This document shows positions 1 through 8,638 of a DNA stretch of 64,000 nt, in pieces. The notes under the pieces are model-generated. The model had not been told where the DNA came from and did not search any database. It saw only the letters and a list, made by a program, of their open reading frames with translations. Origin of the DNA: Microbacterium sp. 1S1. Lineage in GTDB: Bacteria > Actinomycetota > Actinomycetes > Actinomycetales > Microbacteriaceae. The first letter of the stretch is position 1; each line of letters begins with the position of its first letter. Location: NCBI RefSeq assembly GCF_008271365.1, contig NZ_CP043430.1, positions 620,001 through 684,000 on the forward strand. The letters are read 5' to 3'. Both the position numbers and the translations under genes were made by a program.

Positions 1-698
1 CGGTACTCCTCCATGTCGAGGTTGATGAACTTCTGGGTCCCCGAGCGGGCCCCCTTCGCCTCGGCCCTCGCCGCGAGCCGGTACAGCGGGGTCAGCTTCT
101 CCACCACGTCGGCCACGGCCTCGTCGAACGACCACATCGAGAGCTGGCTGACCACGCTCGACACCTTGATCGAGACGTAGTCGACGTCCGGACGCGCGAG
201 GAAGTCGTATGTGCCCTGCAGCCGGCGTCCGGCTTCACGCTCACCGAGCACGGCCTCGCCGAGCAGATTGAGGTTGAGCCGGTTGCCACTCTTGCGGAGC
301 TTCGCGATGGCGGGGCCGAACTTGGAGGGCGTGGCATCCAGCACGAGGTGCCCCACCATGGCCCGCAGCACGCGGCGCGAGATCGGCACCACCACGTTCG
401 GGAGCTTCGGCGCCCAGAATCCGCCGGCATTGATCGCGGCCCGCAGGTAGCCGGGCAGGAGGCCGGGCGTGATGTCGGAGAGCTCGGCGAGCTTGCGACC
501 GGCGACCCGGAGGTCTTCTGGGCGCATGACCCCGTCGACGAAGCCGACCGTGAAGGCCAGACCGTTCGGATCCTTCAGCACCTCGGACAGGCGCTGGGCG
601 GCGGGTTCCACCGGGTGCGTCTCGCTCTCGGCGAGCCAGCGCTGCACGAGCGCGGCGACTTCTTCGGTGCGGGGAGTGGTGTCGTCGATGACAGACAT
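1..698 (-). CDS. putA: Bifunctional proline dehydrogenase / glutamate semialdehyde dehydrogenase PutA (partial, N-terminal part)
   Basis: The frame is open from an ATG at 698 to the window edge, so only about the first 232 residues are present. The visible part matches the start of PutA-type proline dehydrogenases: an N-terminal helical segment, then the first strands of the FAD-binding barrel, with DYVSIKVSS and FINLDMEEY as recognisable motifs. PutA oxidises proline to glutamate in two steps using FAD and NAD+. No ribbon-helix-helix DNA-binding domain precedes the catalytic part, so it is probably not a self-repressing PutA. Control more likely comes from the divergent LysR gene 136 bp away. 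The aldehyde dehydrogenase half lies outside the window, so the bifunctional form is inferred from family knowledge. Confidence 0.8.
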   Translation of the reverse strand, partial: MSVIDDTTPRTEEVAALVQRWLAESETHPVEPAAQRLSEVLKDPNGLAFTVGFVDGVMRPEDLRVAGRKLAELSDITPGLLPGYLRAAINAGGFWAPKLPNVVVPISRRVLRAMVGHLVLDATPSKFGPAIAKLRKSGNRLNLNLLGEAVLGEREAGRRLQGTYDFLARPDVDYVSIKVSSVVSQLSMWSFDEAVADVVEKLTPLYRLAARAEAKGARSGTQKFINLDMEEY

Positions 699-721
699 GG
701 GCGGGGTACCTTCCTCGGCCT

Positions 722-821
722 CGCACACCCGGGTATCGTGTGCGGCTGGATCATTGTCCAGCCGCTCGCTAGGCTCCGTCTATCAACCGATTTGAGTGGA
801 TTCTGTTCACTTGAACTGAAC
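722..821. promoter_or_regulatory. putA/lysR divergent control region with inverted repeats
   Basis: The 136-bp gap between putA and the LysR gene holds three inverted repeats. CGCACAC (722-728) pairs with GTGTGCG (738-744). GGCTGGA (744-750) pairs with TCCAGCC (757-763). GTTCA (805-809) pairs with TGAAC (817-821). A divergent LysR gene normally binds such dyads between the two start codons. Which dyad is the real site cannot be decided from sequence. Confidence 0.45.
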
Positions 822-834
822 GATTGGAACCGCC

Positions 835-1743
835 GTGTTGGACGTGCACCGCCTCCGCCTGCTCGTGGAGCTGTCGCGCCGCGGAACGCTGTCCGCCGTG
901 GCCGACGCACTGTCCTACAGCAAGGCCTCCGTGTCGCAACAGCTCGCCGCGCTGGAGCGTGATGTCGGGGTGCCGCTGCTGCGCCGGGTCGGCCGCGGCG
1001 TGCAGTTCACGCCGCAGGGGAACGTCCTGGTCGCGGAGGCCATCGGCATCCTCGACCAGCTCGAACACGCGCAGGTCGCCGTCGCCGAGTCGCTCACGGA
1101 GGTGACCGGCACCGTGCGCCTCGCGGTGTTCCAGTCCACCGCGCACTCGCTGCTCCCCCGCGCCCTCGCGGCCCTCGGCGAGCGCCATCCCGCCCTGCGC
1201 GTGGAGGTGACCGAGCGCGACCCGGAGTCGGGGCTCGTCGGAGTCTCCAGCCGCGATTACGACCTCATCCTCGCGGAGCAGTATCCGGGACATACGCGCC
1301 CCATCCACGCCGACCTCGATCGCGTCGTGCTCGCCCATGACGCCATCGCCCTCGCCCGCCGCCCCGGATCCCCGCGGATCCCTGACCCCGTCGCCGCGCT
1401 GTGGGCGACCCGCGCGGAGCCCTGGGTGCTGGAGCCCGCCGGTACCGCGTCGCGCGCCTGGGCCGAGCAACTGTGCCGCACGGCCGGCTTCGAGCCGGAC
1501 GTGCGCTTCGAGATCGCCGACCTCACCGCCCACGTGCGGCTCATCCACGCGGGCCTCGCGGTGGGGCTGCTGCCGGAGCTCGTGTGGGCGGGCGACACCC
1601 CCACGGTCGACCTCGCGCCCCTCCCGCACGAACCGCGCCGGGAGATCTTCTCCTCCGCCAGGCGCGTGTCGGCGGATGCCCCGTCGATCCGCGCCGTCCG
1701 CGCCGCCCTCGCCGACGCGGCGTCCCGCAACCTCCTGGACTGA
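835..1743 (+). CDS. LysR-family transcriptional regulator
   Basis: This 302-residue protein has the standard LysR layout: a winged helix-turn-helix in residues 1-60 (LSAVADALSYSKASVSQQL) and a periplasmic-binding-protein-like effector domain from about residue 90. The start used is GTG at 835; a TTG follows immediately. The gene is divergent from putA, the usual arrangement for a LysR activator and its target. A role as a proline-responsive regulator is therefore inferred, not shown. The gene ends shortly before a nitroreductase gene on the same strand, with a 113-bp gap. Confidence 0.88.
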   Translation: MLDVHRLRLLVELSRRGTLSAVADALSYSKASVSQQLAALERDVGVPLLRRVGRGVQFTPQGNVLVAEAIGILDQLEHAQVAVAESLTEVTGTVRLAVFQSTAHSLLPRALAALGERHPALRVEVTERDPESGLVGVSSRDYDLILAEQYPGHTRPIHADLDRVVLAHDAIALARRPGSPRIPDPVAALWATRAEPWVLEPAGTASRAWAEQLCRTAGFEPDVRFEIADLTAHVRLIHAGLAVGLLPELVWAGDTPTVDLAPLPHEPRREIFSSARRVSADAPSIRAVRAALADAASRNLLD

Positions 1744-1856
1744 CGCGGCTCCGATCGGCCGGGAGCCGGACCGGGAATATGCATGCACATGCATCGGTTC
1801 ATCCCCCGTGTACCCGGACGACGGCGTCCGATCCCCCCCGTCTGAAAGGCACTTCC

Positions 1857-2444
1857 GTGAGCACTCCCGTCATCGACCGCACCGCCCCGACCGAGCACCC
1901 CGTCCTCGACGTTCTCGCCGGCCGTTGGAGCCCCCGCGCCTACGACGCGCAGCACCCGATCGACGAAGCCAAGCTCGCCACCGCCCTCGAGGCAGCCCGG
2001 TGGAGCCCGTCCGCCAACAACATCCAGCCGTGGCGCTTCATCGTCGCCCGGCGCGGCACGGCGCTGCACGCGCAGATCGTCGACGCGCTCATGGGCTTCA
2101 ACCAGGCGTGGGCCGGCAACGCCGCCGTGCTCGTCGTCGCGATCGCCGAGACCGCGACCGCCGACGGCACGCCGATCACCCACGCCTTCTACGACCTCGG
2201 CCAGGCCGTGGCCCACTTCTCCGTGCAGGCGCACCACGACGGCCTCGTCGTGCACCAGATGAGCGGCTTCGACCCCGAGGTCGTCCGCGAGTTCGCCGAC
2301 CTCGAGCCCCGCTTCACTCCCGCGACCGTCATCGCCGTCGGCGAGTTCGGCGACATCGAGGCGCTGCCGGAGGTGCTGCAGGAGCGCGAGGTCGCGCCGC
2401 GCGTGCGCCGTCCGATCGCGGAGACGGTCGTTCTCAGCGCCTGA
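1857..2444 (+). CDS. Nitroreductase-family flavoprotein
   Basis: This 195-residue protein has the nitroreductase fold signature: RWSPRAYD near the N-terminus and ARWSPSANNIQPWRF at about residues 44-58, which binds FMN phosphate. Family members reduce nitro compounds, quinones or flavins with NAD(P)H as FMN homodimers; the substrate here is unknown. The GTG start at 1857 was chosen because a GAAAGG ribosome-binding sequence lies about 10 bases upstream and earlier codons do not resemble the family. The gene is followed by a strong hairpin shared with convergent clpB. Confidence 0.85.
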   Translation: MSTPVIDRTAPTEHPVLDVLAGRWSPRAYDAQHPIDEAKLATALEAARWSPSANNIQPWRFIVARRGTALHAQIVDALMGFNQAWAGNAAVLVVAIAETATADGTPITHAFYDLGQAVAHFSVQAHHDGLVVHQMSGFDPEVVREFADLEPRFTPATVIAVGEFGDIEALPEVLQEREVAPRVRRPIAETVVLSA

Positions 2445-2457
2445 GCATCGGCACGCG

Positions 2458-2492
2458 AAAGGCCCGGTATGCGTCACGCATACCGGGCCTTT
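2458..2492. terminator. Bidirectional terminator between nitroreductase gene and clpB
   Basis: Two perfect 17-base arms, AAAGGCCCGGTATGCGT (2458-2474) and its complement (2476-2492), are separated by one base. The A-rich and T-rich ends give a U-tract for transcripts from either side, fitting its position between convergent genes. Confidence 0.88.
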
Positions 2493-2506
2493 CCGCTGTG
2501 CCCCGA

Positions 2507-4714
2507 TCAGTCGTCGAGCAGCTCCGCCTCGATCACGTCGTCATCGACCTCCGGCTCAGGAGTGGTCGCGGTCAGCACGAGGCCGGAGCCGTCGGCGGCC
2601 ACGTCCACACGCACGGTGTCGCCGTCGTGCACACCACCCGAGAGGAGGGCGGTCGCGAGCTTGTTCTGCACCTCGGTCTGGATGAGCCGACGCAGCGGGC
2701 GGGCACCGAACACCGGGTCGTAACCGCGCTCGGCCAGCCACGACCGCGCCCCGGGGGTGACCGCGAGCGTGAGCCGGCGATCGCGCAGCCGGTCGTGCAG
2801 CTGGTCCACCGACAGCTCCACGATCTGGGCGAGATCGTCCTCGGTGAGCGCCTGGAACATCACGATGTCGTCGAGACGGTTCAAGAACTCCGGCCGGAAC
2901 GCCTGCCGCACCAGGGCCATCACCTGCTCCCGCTTCTCCTCCACGGACAGCACCGGATCGATGAGGATCGGCGAGCCCAGGTTCGAGGTCAGGATGAGGA
3001 TCACGTTCGAGAAGTCGACCGTGCGGCCCTGCCCGTCGGTCAGTCGCCCGTCGTCGAGCACCTGCAGCAGCACGTCGAACACTTCGGGGTGCGCCTTCTC
3101 GACCTCGTCGAGGAGGATCACGCTGTAGGGGCGACGACGCACGGCCTCGGTGAGCTGGCCGCCCTGCTCATAACCGACGTAGCCGGGGGGAGCCCCCACG
3201 AGCCGGGAGACCGAGTGCTTCTCGCCGTACTCCGACATGTCGATGCGCACCATGGCGTGCTCGTCGTCGAAGAGGAACTGTGCGAGCGCTTTCGCCAGCT
3301 CGGTCTTGCCGACGCCCGTCGGGCCGAGGAAGAGGAAGGAGCCGGTGGGGCGGCCGGGGTCGCTGATGCCCGCGCGCGAACGACGGACCGCGTCGGACAC
3401 CGCCTTGACGGCGTCTTTCTGACCGATGAGGCGCTTACCGAGCTCGTTCTCCAGGTGCAGCAGCTTCTCGCTCTCCCCCTGAAGCAGACGACCGACCGGA
3501 ATGCCGGTCCAGGCGGCGATCACCGCCGCGATGTCCTCCTCCGTGACCTGCTCGTTGACCATGCGCGGCTCGCTGGATGCGGTGGCCTCGGCCTGCTCCG
3601 CCTCGGCGATGTCGCGCTCCAGGCGCTTGATCGTCTCGTACTCCAGCTTCGACGCCTTCGTGTAGTCGGCATTGCGCATCGCGAGATCACGCTGGGTGAT
3701 CGCGTCGTCGAGCTGCTTCTTCAGCTCGCCGACGCGGTTGAGGCCCTGACGCTCCCGCGCCCAGCGGGCTTCGAGCCCCGCGAGCTCCTTCTCGAGTTCG
3801 ACGAGGTGTTCACGGAGCGTACCGAGGCGCTCCTTGGACGCGGCGTCCTTCTCGCGCTTGAGGGCGAGCTCCTCCAGCTTGAGCCGGTCGACCTGGCGCT
3901 TGAGCTGGTCGATCTCGACCGGGGAGGAGTCGATCTCCATCTTGAGCCGCGACATCGACTCGTCGATCAGGTCGATCGCCTTGTCCGGGAGCTGCCGCGC
4001 CGGCAGGTACCGGTTCGAGAGGGATGCCGCCGCGACGAGAGCGCTGTCGGAGATGGTCACCCCATGGTGCGCCTCGTAGCGTCCCTTGAGCCCGCGGAGG
4101 ATCGCGATCGTGTCCTCGACCGTGGGCTCGCCGACGTACACCTGCTGGAAGCGGCGTTCCAGCGCAGCGTCCTTCTCGATGAACTCGCGGTATTCGTTGA
4201 GCGTCGTGGCCCCGATGAGCCGGAGTTCACCACGGGCCAGCATCGGCTTGAGCATGTTCGAGGCCGCCACCGAGCCCTCGCCGCCGCCCGCGCCCATGAG
4301 CACGTGCAGCTCGTCGATGAACGTGATGACCCGGCCGTCCGACTCGGTGATCTCCTTGAGCACCTGCTTCAGGCGCTCCTCGAACTGCCCCCGGTACATC
4401 GCCCCGGCGACGAGGGCGGAGATGTCGAGAGAGACCAGCTCCTTGTCCTTGAGCGACTCGGCGACGTCGCCCGCGACGATACGCTGCGCGAGGCCTTCGA
4501 CCACCGCGGTCTTGCCGACGCCCGGCTCACCGATCAGCACCGGGTTGTTCTTGGTGCGGCGGGTGAGCACCTGGCTGACACGCCGGATCTCACTGTCCCG
4601 TCCGATGACGGGATCGAGTTTGCCCTGGCGGGCGCGGTCGGTCAGGTTGATGCCGAACTGCTCGAGGGCGGACTGCTGTTCCTGGTTCGGGGATCCGGTC
4701 TGCGGGGTGGTCAT
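2507..4714 (-). CDS. clpB: ATP-dependent chaperone ClpB, short form lacking the N-domain
   Basis: This Hsp100 disaggregase works with DnaK to pull proteins out of aggregates in the cytoplasm. It has 735 residues. The first AAA+ module carries GEPGVGKT (62-69) and Walker B TFIDELH (131-137). A coiled-coil middle domain, which contacts DnaK, spans about 265-380. The second AAA+ module carries GPTGVGKT (464-471). Full-length ClpB proteins are about 850-870 residues and begin with a substrate-binding Clp_N domain of roughly 145 residues. Here only about 22 residues precede the linker that leads into the first ATPase module. The ATG at 4714 has an AGGAG-like site upstream. A HAIR operator for HspR lies 31 bp upstream, linking it to the dnaK operon at 60 kb. 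Confidence 0.96.
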   Translation of the reverse strand: MTTPQTGSPNQEQQSALEQFGINLTDRARQGKLDPVIGRDSEIRRVSQVLTRRTKNNPVLIGEPGVGKTAVVEGLAQRIVAGDVAESLKDKELVSLDISALVAGAMYRGQFEERLKQVLKEITESDGRVITFIDELHVLMGAGGGEGSVAASNMLKPMLARGELRLIGATTLNEYREFIEKDAALERRFQQVYVGEPTVEDTIAILRGLKGRYEAHHGVTISDSALVAAASLSNRYLPARQLPDKAIDLIDESMSRLKMEIDSSPVEIDQLKRQVDRLKLEELALKREKDAASKERLGTLREHLVELEKELAGLEARWARERQGLNRVGELKKQLDDAITQRDLAMRNADYTKASKLEYETIKRLERDIAEAEQAEATASSEPRMVNEQVTEEDIAAVIAAWTGIPVGRLLQGESEKLLHLENELGKRLIGQKDAVKAVSDAVRRSRAGISDPGRPTGSFLFLGPTGVGKTELAKALAQFLFDDEHAMVRIDMSEYGEKHSVSRLVGAPPGYVGYEQGGQLTEAVRRRPYSVILLDEVEKAHPEVFDVLLQVLDDGRLTDGQGRTVDFSNVILILTSNLGSPILIDPVLSVEEKREQVMALVRQAFRPEFLNRLDDIVMFQALTEDDLAQIVELSVDQLHDRLRDRRLTLAVTPGARSWLAERGYDPVFGARPLRRLIQTEVQNKLATALLSGGVHDGDTVRVDVAADGSGLVLTATTPEPEVDDDVIEAELLDD

Positions 4715-4744
4715 GCGCTCCTCCTGGAGATACTCCTTCTGAAA

Positions 4745-4765
4745 GTTGAGTGGTGTTGACTCAAG
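4745..4765. promoter_or_regulatory. HAIR operator (HspR site) upstream of clpB
   Basis: GTTGAGT-N7-ACTCAAG matches the actinobacterial HAIR consensus CTTGAGT-N7-ACTCAAG at 13 of 14 positions. It lies 31-51 bp upstream of the clpB start, where HspR binding would block transcription. An hspR gene is present at 56457-56870. Confidence 0.88.
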
Positions 4766-4799
4766 TTTAGCATTGCTCGGTCCGTGCCTCCACTGCCGC

Positions 4800-5999
4800 T
4801 CACCTCGTGCGGGCGACCTCGTCCCACACCGCCGCCGCCACTTCACGCTTGCTCCCCGCCGCCGTCCGCGCCACGACACCGCCGGGGCCGAGGATGTGCA
4901 CGGCATTCTCGCCGCGCTCGAAGCCCTGCTCCCAGCCGACCTCGTTCACCACGAGCACGTCGACCCCCTTGCGCTCCTGCTTGCCGCGTGCGCGGGCGAG
5001 CAGCTCGTCCTCGTCTTCCGGCGTCTCCGCCGCGAATGCGACGATGACCTGCCCGTCCTGCCGCCTCTCGACGAGCGCGGCGACGATGTCCTCGTTCTCG
5101 ACGAGCTCGATCGTGCCGACTCCGCCGCGGTCCTTGGTGAGCTTGCGCGCCGACACATCGACCGGACGGTAGTCGGCGACCGCGGCCGCCATCAGCACGA
5201 CATCGGCGGCGGGGGCTTCCTCCTTCATGGCCGCGGACAGCTCGGCCGCCGTGCCCACCCGGATCGTCCGCACGTGCGGGTGGCGGGCCTCCGCGAGCAC
5301 GTCGCCGGAGACGTTCGCCGCGACGAGGACCACCTCCGCGCCACGAACAGCGGCCTCCGCGGCGAGCGCCACGCCCTGCCTCCCACTGCTCCGGTTCCCG
5401 AGGAACCGCACGGGGTCGATCGGCTCCCGCGTCCCGCCCGCCGAGACGACGACCCGCACGCCGACCAGGTCACCCGGCGTCAGGAGCGCCTGCGCCGCGG
5501 CGAAGACGTCCTCCGGCTCGACCATCCGGCCCGGCCCGCTGTCGCCGCCGGCGAGCTCGCCGTCGGCGGGGCCGACGACGTGCACCCCGCGGGATCGGAG
5601 TGTCGCGATGTTCGCCTGCGTGGCCGGGTTCCGCCACATCTCCGCGTGCATCGCGGGCGCGACGAGCACCGGCGCCTCCGTCGCGAGCAGGGTCGTGCCG
5701 AGCAGGTCGTCGGCCAGGCCCGCGGCCATCTTCGCGAGGGAGTTCGCCGTCGCGGGGGCGATCACGACGAGATCCGCTCCCTGCCCCAAGGCCACGTGCC
5801 GTACCCGGGCGACGTCCTCGTGCACGCTCGTCGTCACCGGATGCCTGCTCAACGCCTCCCACGTCGGCAGGCCCACGAAGCGCAGCGCATCCTCCGTGGG
5901 CACCACGGTCACGTCATGACCGGCCTTCGTGAGCAGGCGCACCAGGTGCACCGTCTTGTACGCGGCGATGCCGCCCGTGACTCCGACGACGATGTTCAC
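4800..5999 (-). CDS. coaBC: Bifunctional phosphopantothenoylcysteine decarboxylase / phosphopantothenate-cysteine ligase CoaBC
   Basis: This enzyme makes 4'-phosphopantetheine for coenzyme A in two steps. It has 399 residues. The N-terminal CoaC flavoprotein domain (about 1-180) shows [10 protein letters not shown], the [11 protein letters not shown] stretch and PAMHAEMW, where most relatives have PAMN. The C-terminal CoaB ligase domain (about 185-399) shows [14 protein letters not shown] and GNRSSGRQG, which bind the nucleotide. The start is GTG at 5999, fixed by the [10 protein letters not shown] beginning typical of the family. It lies 85 bp upstream of clpB on the same strand. The HAIR box in that gap suggests clpB has its own promoter. 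Confidence 0.95.
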   Translation of the reverse strand: MNIVVGVTGGIAAYKTVHLVRLLTKAGHDVTVVPTEDALRFVGLPTWEALSRHPVTTSVHEDVARVRHVALGQGADLVVIAPATANSLAKMAAGLADDLLGTTLLATEAPVLVAPAMHAEMWRNPATQANIATLRSRGVHVVGPADGELAGGDSGPGRMVEPEDVFAAAQALLTPGDLVGVRVVVSAGGTREPIDPVRFLGNRSSGRQGVALAAEAAVRGAEVVLVAANVSGDVLAEARHPHVRTIRVGTAAELSAAMKEEAPAADVVLMAAAVADYRPVDVSARKLTKDRGGVGTIELVENEDIVAALVERRQDGQVIVAFAAETPEDEDELLARARGKQERKGVDVLVVNEVGWEQGFERGENAVHILGPGGVVARTAAGSKREVAAAVWDEVARTR

Positions 6000-6092
6000 G
6001 CCTCGATTCTGCCCCAGGGTCCCGACGTCCGGGTCGTCTCGCACGGATCCGCCCCGGGCCCCGACCGTCTCCGCCGACCTAGACTCGGAAGC

Positions 6093-6791
6093 GTGTGCAC
6101 CGTGGTGATCGATGTCGAGACTGCGGGTTCCGCGCGGCTGCTGGCCGTCCGCGACGAGGACCCGGCGCGGGAATGGGACGCCCTGGGCGCGTGGTGGCCC
6201 GAGGAGTATCCGGGCGTGATCGGCATCCGCGACCGTCGTGCCGGTGGGGCCTGGCTGGCCGCGAACCCCGAGGAACGACGGCTGGCCGTGCTGCTCAACC
6301 GCGCCGATGTGCAGGACCTCCCCGCCAGTGCGGCCGTCTCCCGCGGAACCCTTCCGCTCGACTCGGTCATCGGTCGCTCCCCCCACGGTACCCCGCCGAT
6401 GCACGGTTTCAACCTGCTCGAGGTCGGACCGGACGGCGCCCGCGTGCTCTCCTGGGACGGAGCCGAGCTGCGCGAGACGCCGGTCGAGCCCGGGACGCAC
6501 ATGATCGCCCACGACGACCTCGACGACGCGGACACTCCGCGCATCGCCGCGTGGCTCCCCGAGTTCCGCGCGCTGGGGCCGGCTGCCGCGAGTGCGGACT
6601 GGGCGGCCGACTGGACCGCACTCCTCGGGGCCTCCGCGACCCTGCCTCCGGAAGACGACCGCGCCATCATCCGCGACAACCGCCCGCACGGCTATCCCAC
6701 GCAGTCGCTCCTCTACGCGGTCGCCACGGTCACGCCCACCGGGGTCGACGTCCACGACGTCACCCTCCGCTCCCCCGCCCACTGGCCCTGA
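6093..6791 (+). CDS. NRDE-family protein (TANGO2-like)
   Basis: This 232-residue protein begins MCTVV. Cys2 is the residue conserved in NRDE/TANGO2-family proteins, which have an Ntn-hydrolase-like start. The family's NRDE motif is represented here by AVRDED, with Arg-Asp-Glu kept. The GTG start at 6093 is forced by the need for cysteine at position 2. Bacterial members have no settled function, and the TANGO2 link to lipid or haem handling comes from eukaryotes only. It is divergent from coaBC with a 93-bp gap and is followed by a long repeat-rich intergenic region. Confidence 0.72.
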   Translation: MCTVVIDVETAGSARLLAVRDEDPAREWDALGAWWPEEYPGVIGIRDRRAGGAWLAANPEERRLAVLLNRADVQDLPASAAVSRGTLPLDSVIGRSPHGTPPMHGFNLLEVGPDGARVLSWDGAELRETPVEPGTHMIAHDDLDDADTPRIAAWLPEFRALGPAAASADWAADWTALLGASATLPPEDDRAIIRDNRPHGYPTQSLLYAVATVTPTGVDVHDVTLRSPAHWP

Positions 6792-6814
6792 CCCTCCCCC
6801 TTTCTCCCCGCCCC

Positions 6815-6908
6815 ACGCGATCCCGCCCCCGCGCGATCCCGCCCCACGCGGTCCCGCCCCGCGCGGTCCCGCCCCCGCGCGGTCCCGCCCCGCGCGATCC
6901 CGCCCCGG
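6815..6908. repeat. Short tandem repeat of about 15 bp downstream of the NRDE gene
   Basis: About six imperfect head-to-tail copies of a 14-16-bp unit, roughly CGCG(A/G)TCCCGCCCC, run almost without interruption. The tract has extreme cytosine bias on the plus strand. No reading frame here looks like protein. It adjoins a second, longer-period repeat family. Confidence 0.75.
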
Positions 6909-7335
6909 ATCAATAACGCACCGCGCAGCCCCGTCCGCGGAGCGCTTCTGATCCCACCCGGGGCGTCGCGCCTCACGCGCGATCGAAAAGGCACCCGGCC
7001 GGCCCTCCCGCGGGGCGATTCTGATCCCGCGCCGTTGCGGCCCGGCCGGCCCGTTGGTTCGACGAGATCCGCGGCGGAGCGCACGACGCCTGCCCCGCGC
7101 AGCTCGGAGCAGAGTGGGCGGAACGATCGGGACGGAAAAGGCCCCGGATCCGGCCCCCTCCCGCGCGTTCTCGATCCCGAACGACGGAGACGGAAGCGGG
7201 ACGGAAAAGGCTCCGAATGCGGTCCACTCCCGCGCGTTCTTGATCCCGCATCGCAGCAGCGGGCGGGCGGGCGCGTGGGAGCGGGACGGAAAAAGGCTCC
7301 TGATGCGGTCCGCTCACGGGCGTTATTGATCCCGC
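6906..7335. repeat. Intergenic array of about 50-bp repeat units
   Basis: The 588-bp gap between the NRDE gene and the DJ-1/AraC gene holds no convincing gene. It contains repeated units beginning GCGGGACGGAAAAGGC and ending CGTT-T-TTGATCCCGC. Clear copies lie at 7125-7179, 7196-7249 and 7281-7335. A shorter copy lies at 6981-7030. A rearranged copy at 6906-6958 has inverted ends (GGATCAATAACGC and GCGCTTCTGATCC). The ends of each unit are partly complementary (GCGGGA and TCCCGC), so single units could fold into hairpins. Confidence 0.75.
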
Positions 7336-7379
7336 AACACGAGAGGAGGGAGCGGGACGGGAGGGGAAGGAGGGAGGGG

Positions 7380-8351
7380 TCAGGCGGCGGGGACGGCGTC
7401 GTCCGCGCAGGAGAAGCGGGCACGATAGGCCGTGGGGGTCACGCCGAGTACGCGCGCGAAGTTCTGTCGCAGCACGGCCGCAGAACCGAAGCCGCATTCC
7501 GTCGCGATGTGTTCCAGCGGCAGGTCGGTGCGCTCGAGGAGACGCTGCGCCTGGATGATCCGCTGCCGTCCGAGCCACGCCGCAGGCGTCGCCCCGTACT
7601 CGGCCTTGAAGCGGCGCGCGAAGGTCCGGGGTGACATGAGTGCGCGCGCCGCGAGCTGGTCGACGGTCAACTCGTCACGGAGGTTCTCCACCGCCCAGTC
7701 GGACACCGCCGCGAGGGAGTCTGTCGGCGCGACCGGAATCGGACGGTCGATGAACTGGGCCTGACCGCCGTCGCGCTGCGGCGGCACGACCATCCGACGT
7801 GCGATCCGGTTGGTGATCTCCGCACCGAGCTCCTGTCGGAGCAGATGCAGGCACGCATCGATCCCGGCGGCGGTGCCGGCACTGGTGATGATCCGCCCGT
7901 CCTGCACGAACAGCACATCCGGGTCGACGTCGATTCCCGGGTACATCTCGGCCATCGTGTGCGCGTACATCCAATGCGTCGTGGCCCGCCGCCCGTCCAG
8001 CACCCCTGCTGCGGCGAGGATGAACGACCCGCTGCACACGCTCATGACCCACGCCCCACGAGCGACCGCGTCCCGCGCCGCCTCGATCAGCAGCGGGTCG
8101 ATGTCTCCCCACGTCTCGCGAGGGACCGGGCAGAAGACCACGAGGTCGGCTTCCGCCGCGAAAGAGAGGTCGTGCTCCACGTTGATGGAGAATCCGAGCT
8201 TGGAGCGGACGACACCAGGTCGCGGGGCGACGATGCGGAAGTCGAAGTTCGGCACGCCGTCGGCTGCGCGGTCCAGGCCGAACGCCTCGCACGCAACGCC
8301 GAACTCGAACGGCGCGAACCCGTCGTGCACCACACAGGCCACGGTCTTCAT
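7380..8351 (-). CDS. GlxA-like transcriptional regulator (DJ-1/PfpI domain plus AraC helix-turn-helix)
   Basis: This 323-residue protein joins a DJ-1/PfpI glutamine-amidotransferase-like domain (residues 1-180) to an AraC-type double helix-turn-helix at the C-terminus (about 225-315). Cys106 sits at the nucleophile elbow in SVCSGSFILA, as in DJ-1 proteins. Family members control arginine, carnitine, choline or nitrile metabolism; the signal here is unknown. The start at 8351 gives MKTVACVVHDGF, the usual beginning. It is divergent from a 53-residue membrane protein. The gap between them carries repeated TGGCAG motifs that are likely its binding sites. Confidence 0.88.
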   Translation of the reverse strand: MKTVACVVHDGFAPFEFGVACEAFGLDRAADGVPNFDFRIVAPRPGVVRSKLGFSINVEHDLSFAAEADLVVFCPVPRETWGDIDPLLIEAARDAVARGAWVMSVCSGSFILAAAGVLDGRRATTHWMYAHTMAEMYPGIDVDPDVLFVQDGRIITSAGTAAGIDACLHLLRQELGAEITNRIARRMVVPPQRDGGQAQFIDRPIPVAPTDSLAAVSDWAVENLRDELTVDQLAARALMSPRTFARRFKAEYGATPAAWLGRQRIIQAQRLLERTDLPLEHIATECGFGSAAVLRQNFARVLGVTPTAYRARFSCADDAVPAA

Positions 8352-8365
8352 GAGCTCTCCCGATT

Positions 8366-8439
8366 TGGCAGTTTTCCTACGATCAGTGCTGCCTCTGCCA
8401 CTCGTGGCAGCAAACCTGCTAAGCGTAGCTTTTCTGCCA
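8366..8439. promoter_or_regulatory. Cluster of TGGCAG motifs in the divergent promoter region
   Basis: TGGCAG occurs on the plus strand at 8366-8371 and 8405-8410, and on the minus strand at 8395-8400. A further minus-strand copy overlaps the downstream start codon (8434-8439). CTGCCA-CTCG-TGGCAG (8395-8410) forms a dyad, extended by TGCTGCC (8387-8393) and GGCAGCA (8406-8412). Four copies in an 87-bp gap next to an AraC-type gene suggest its operator. Confidence 0.55.
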
Positions 8440-8600
8440 TGATACTCATCATCCTGCTCTTCGCCCTCGCCGCCTGGGCGGTCGTCGCCACGATCGTCGA
8501 ACTCCGCCGGGACGGCTACCACCGCACCCCCACGGACTGGTCCCTCGTGAACGGTCGGGACGCCGTGCACCAGGCCGACCCCGGCCACGGCTACCGCTGA
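8439..8600 (+). CDS. Small single-span membrane protein (hypothetical)
   Basis: This 53-residue protein starts MILIILLFALAAWAVV, one transmembrane helix with very few residues before it. A soluble tail rich in Arg, Asp and His follows and ends HGYR. It is divergent from the GlxA-like regulator and may be controlled by it, because one regulator motif overlaps its start codon. No function is recognised. The clean hydrophobic helix and the placement of the stop codon support it as real coding sequence. Confidence 0.6.
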   Translation: MILIILLFALAAWAVVATIVELRRDGYHRTPTDWSLVNGRDAVHQADPGHGYR

Positions 8601-8638
8601 CCCTCCCGCATGTCGCCGGGCAGGGCTACGCTCGGGTC

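Noticed and set aside
1337..4759. Open frame of over 1100 codons on the plus strand opposite clpB
   Set aside because: It is antisense to a well-conserved chaperone, has a skewed residue composition and exists only because high-GC codons leave few stops on the other strand.
6815..7335. Possible CRISPR array
   Set aside because: Units differ in length and sequence, there are no unique spacers of even size, and no cas gene is nearby.
7035..7634. Plus-strand frame of about 200 codons through the intergenic repeats
   Set aside because: Its first half is a translation of the repeat units and its second half runs antisense to the DJ-1/AraC gene, so it is not a credible protein.
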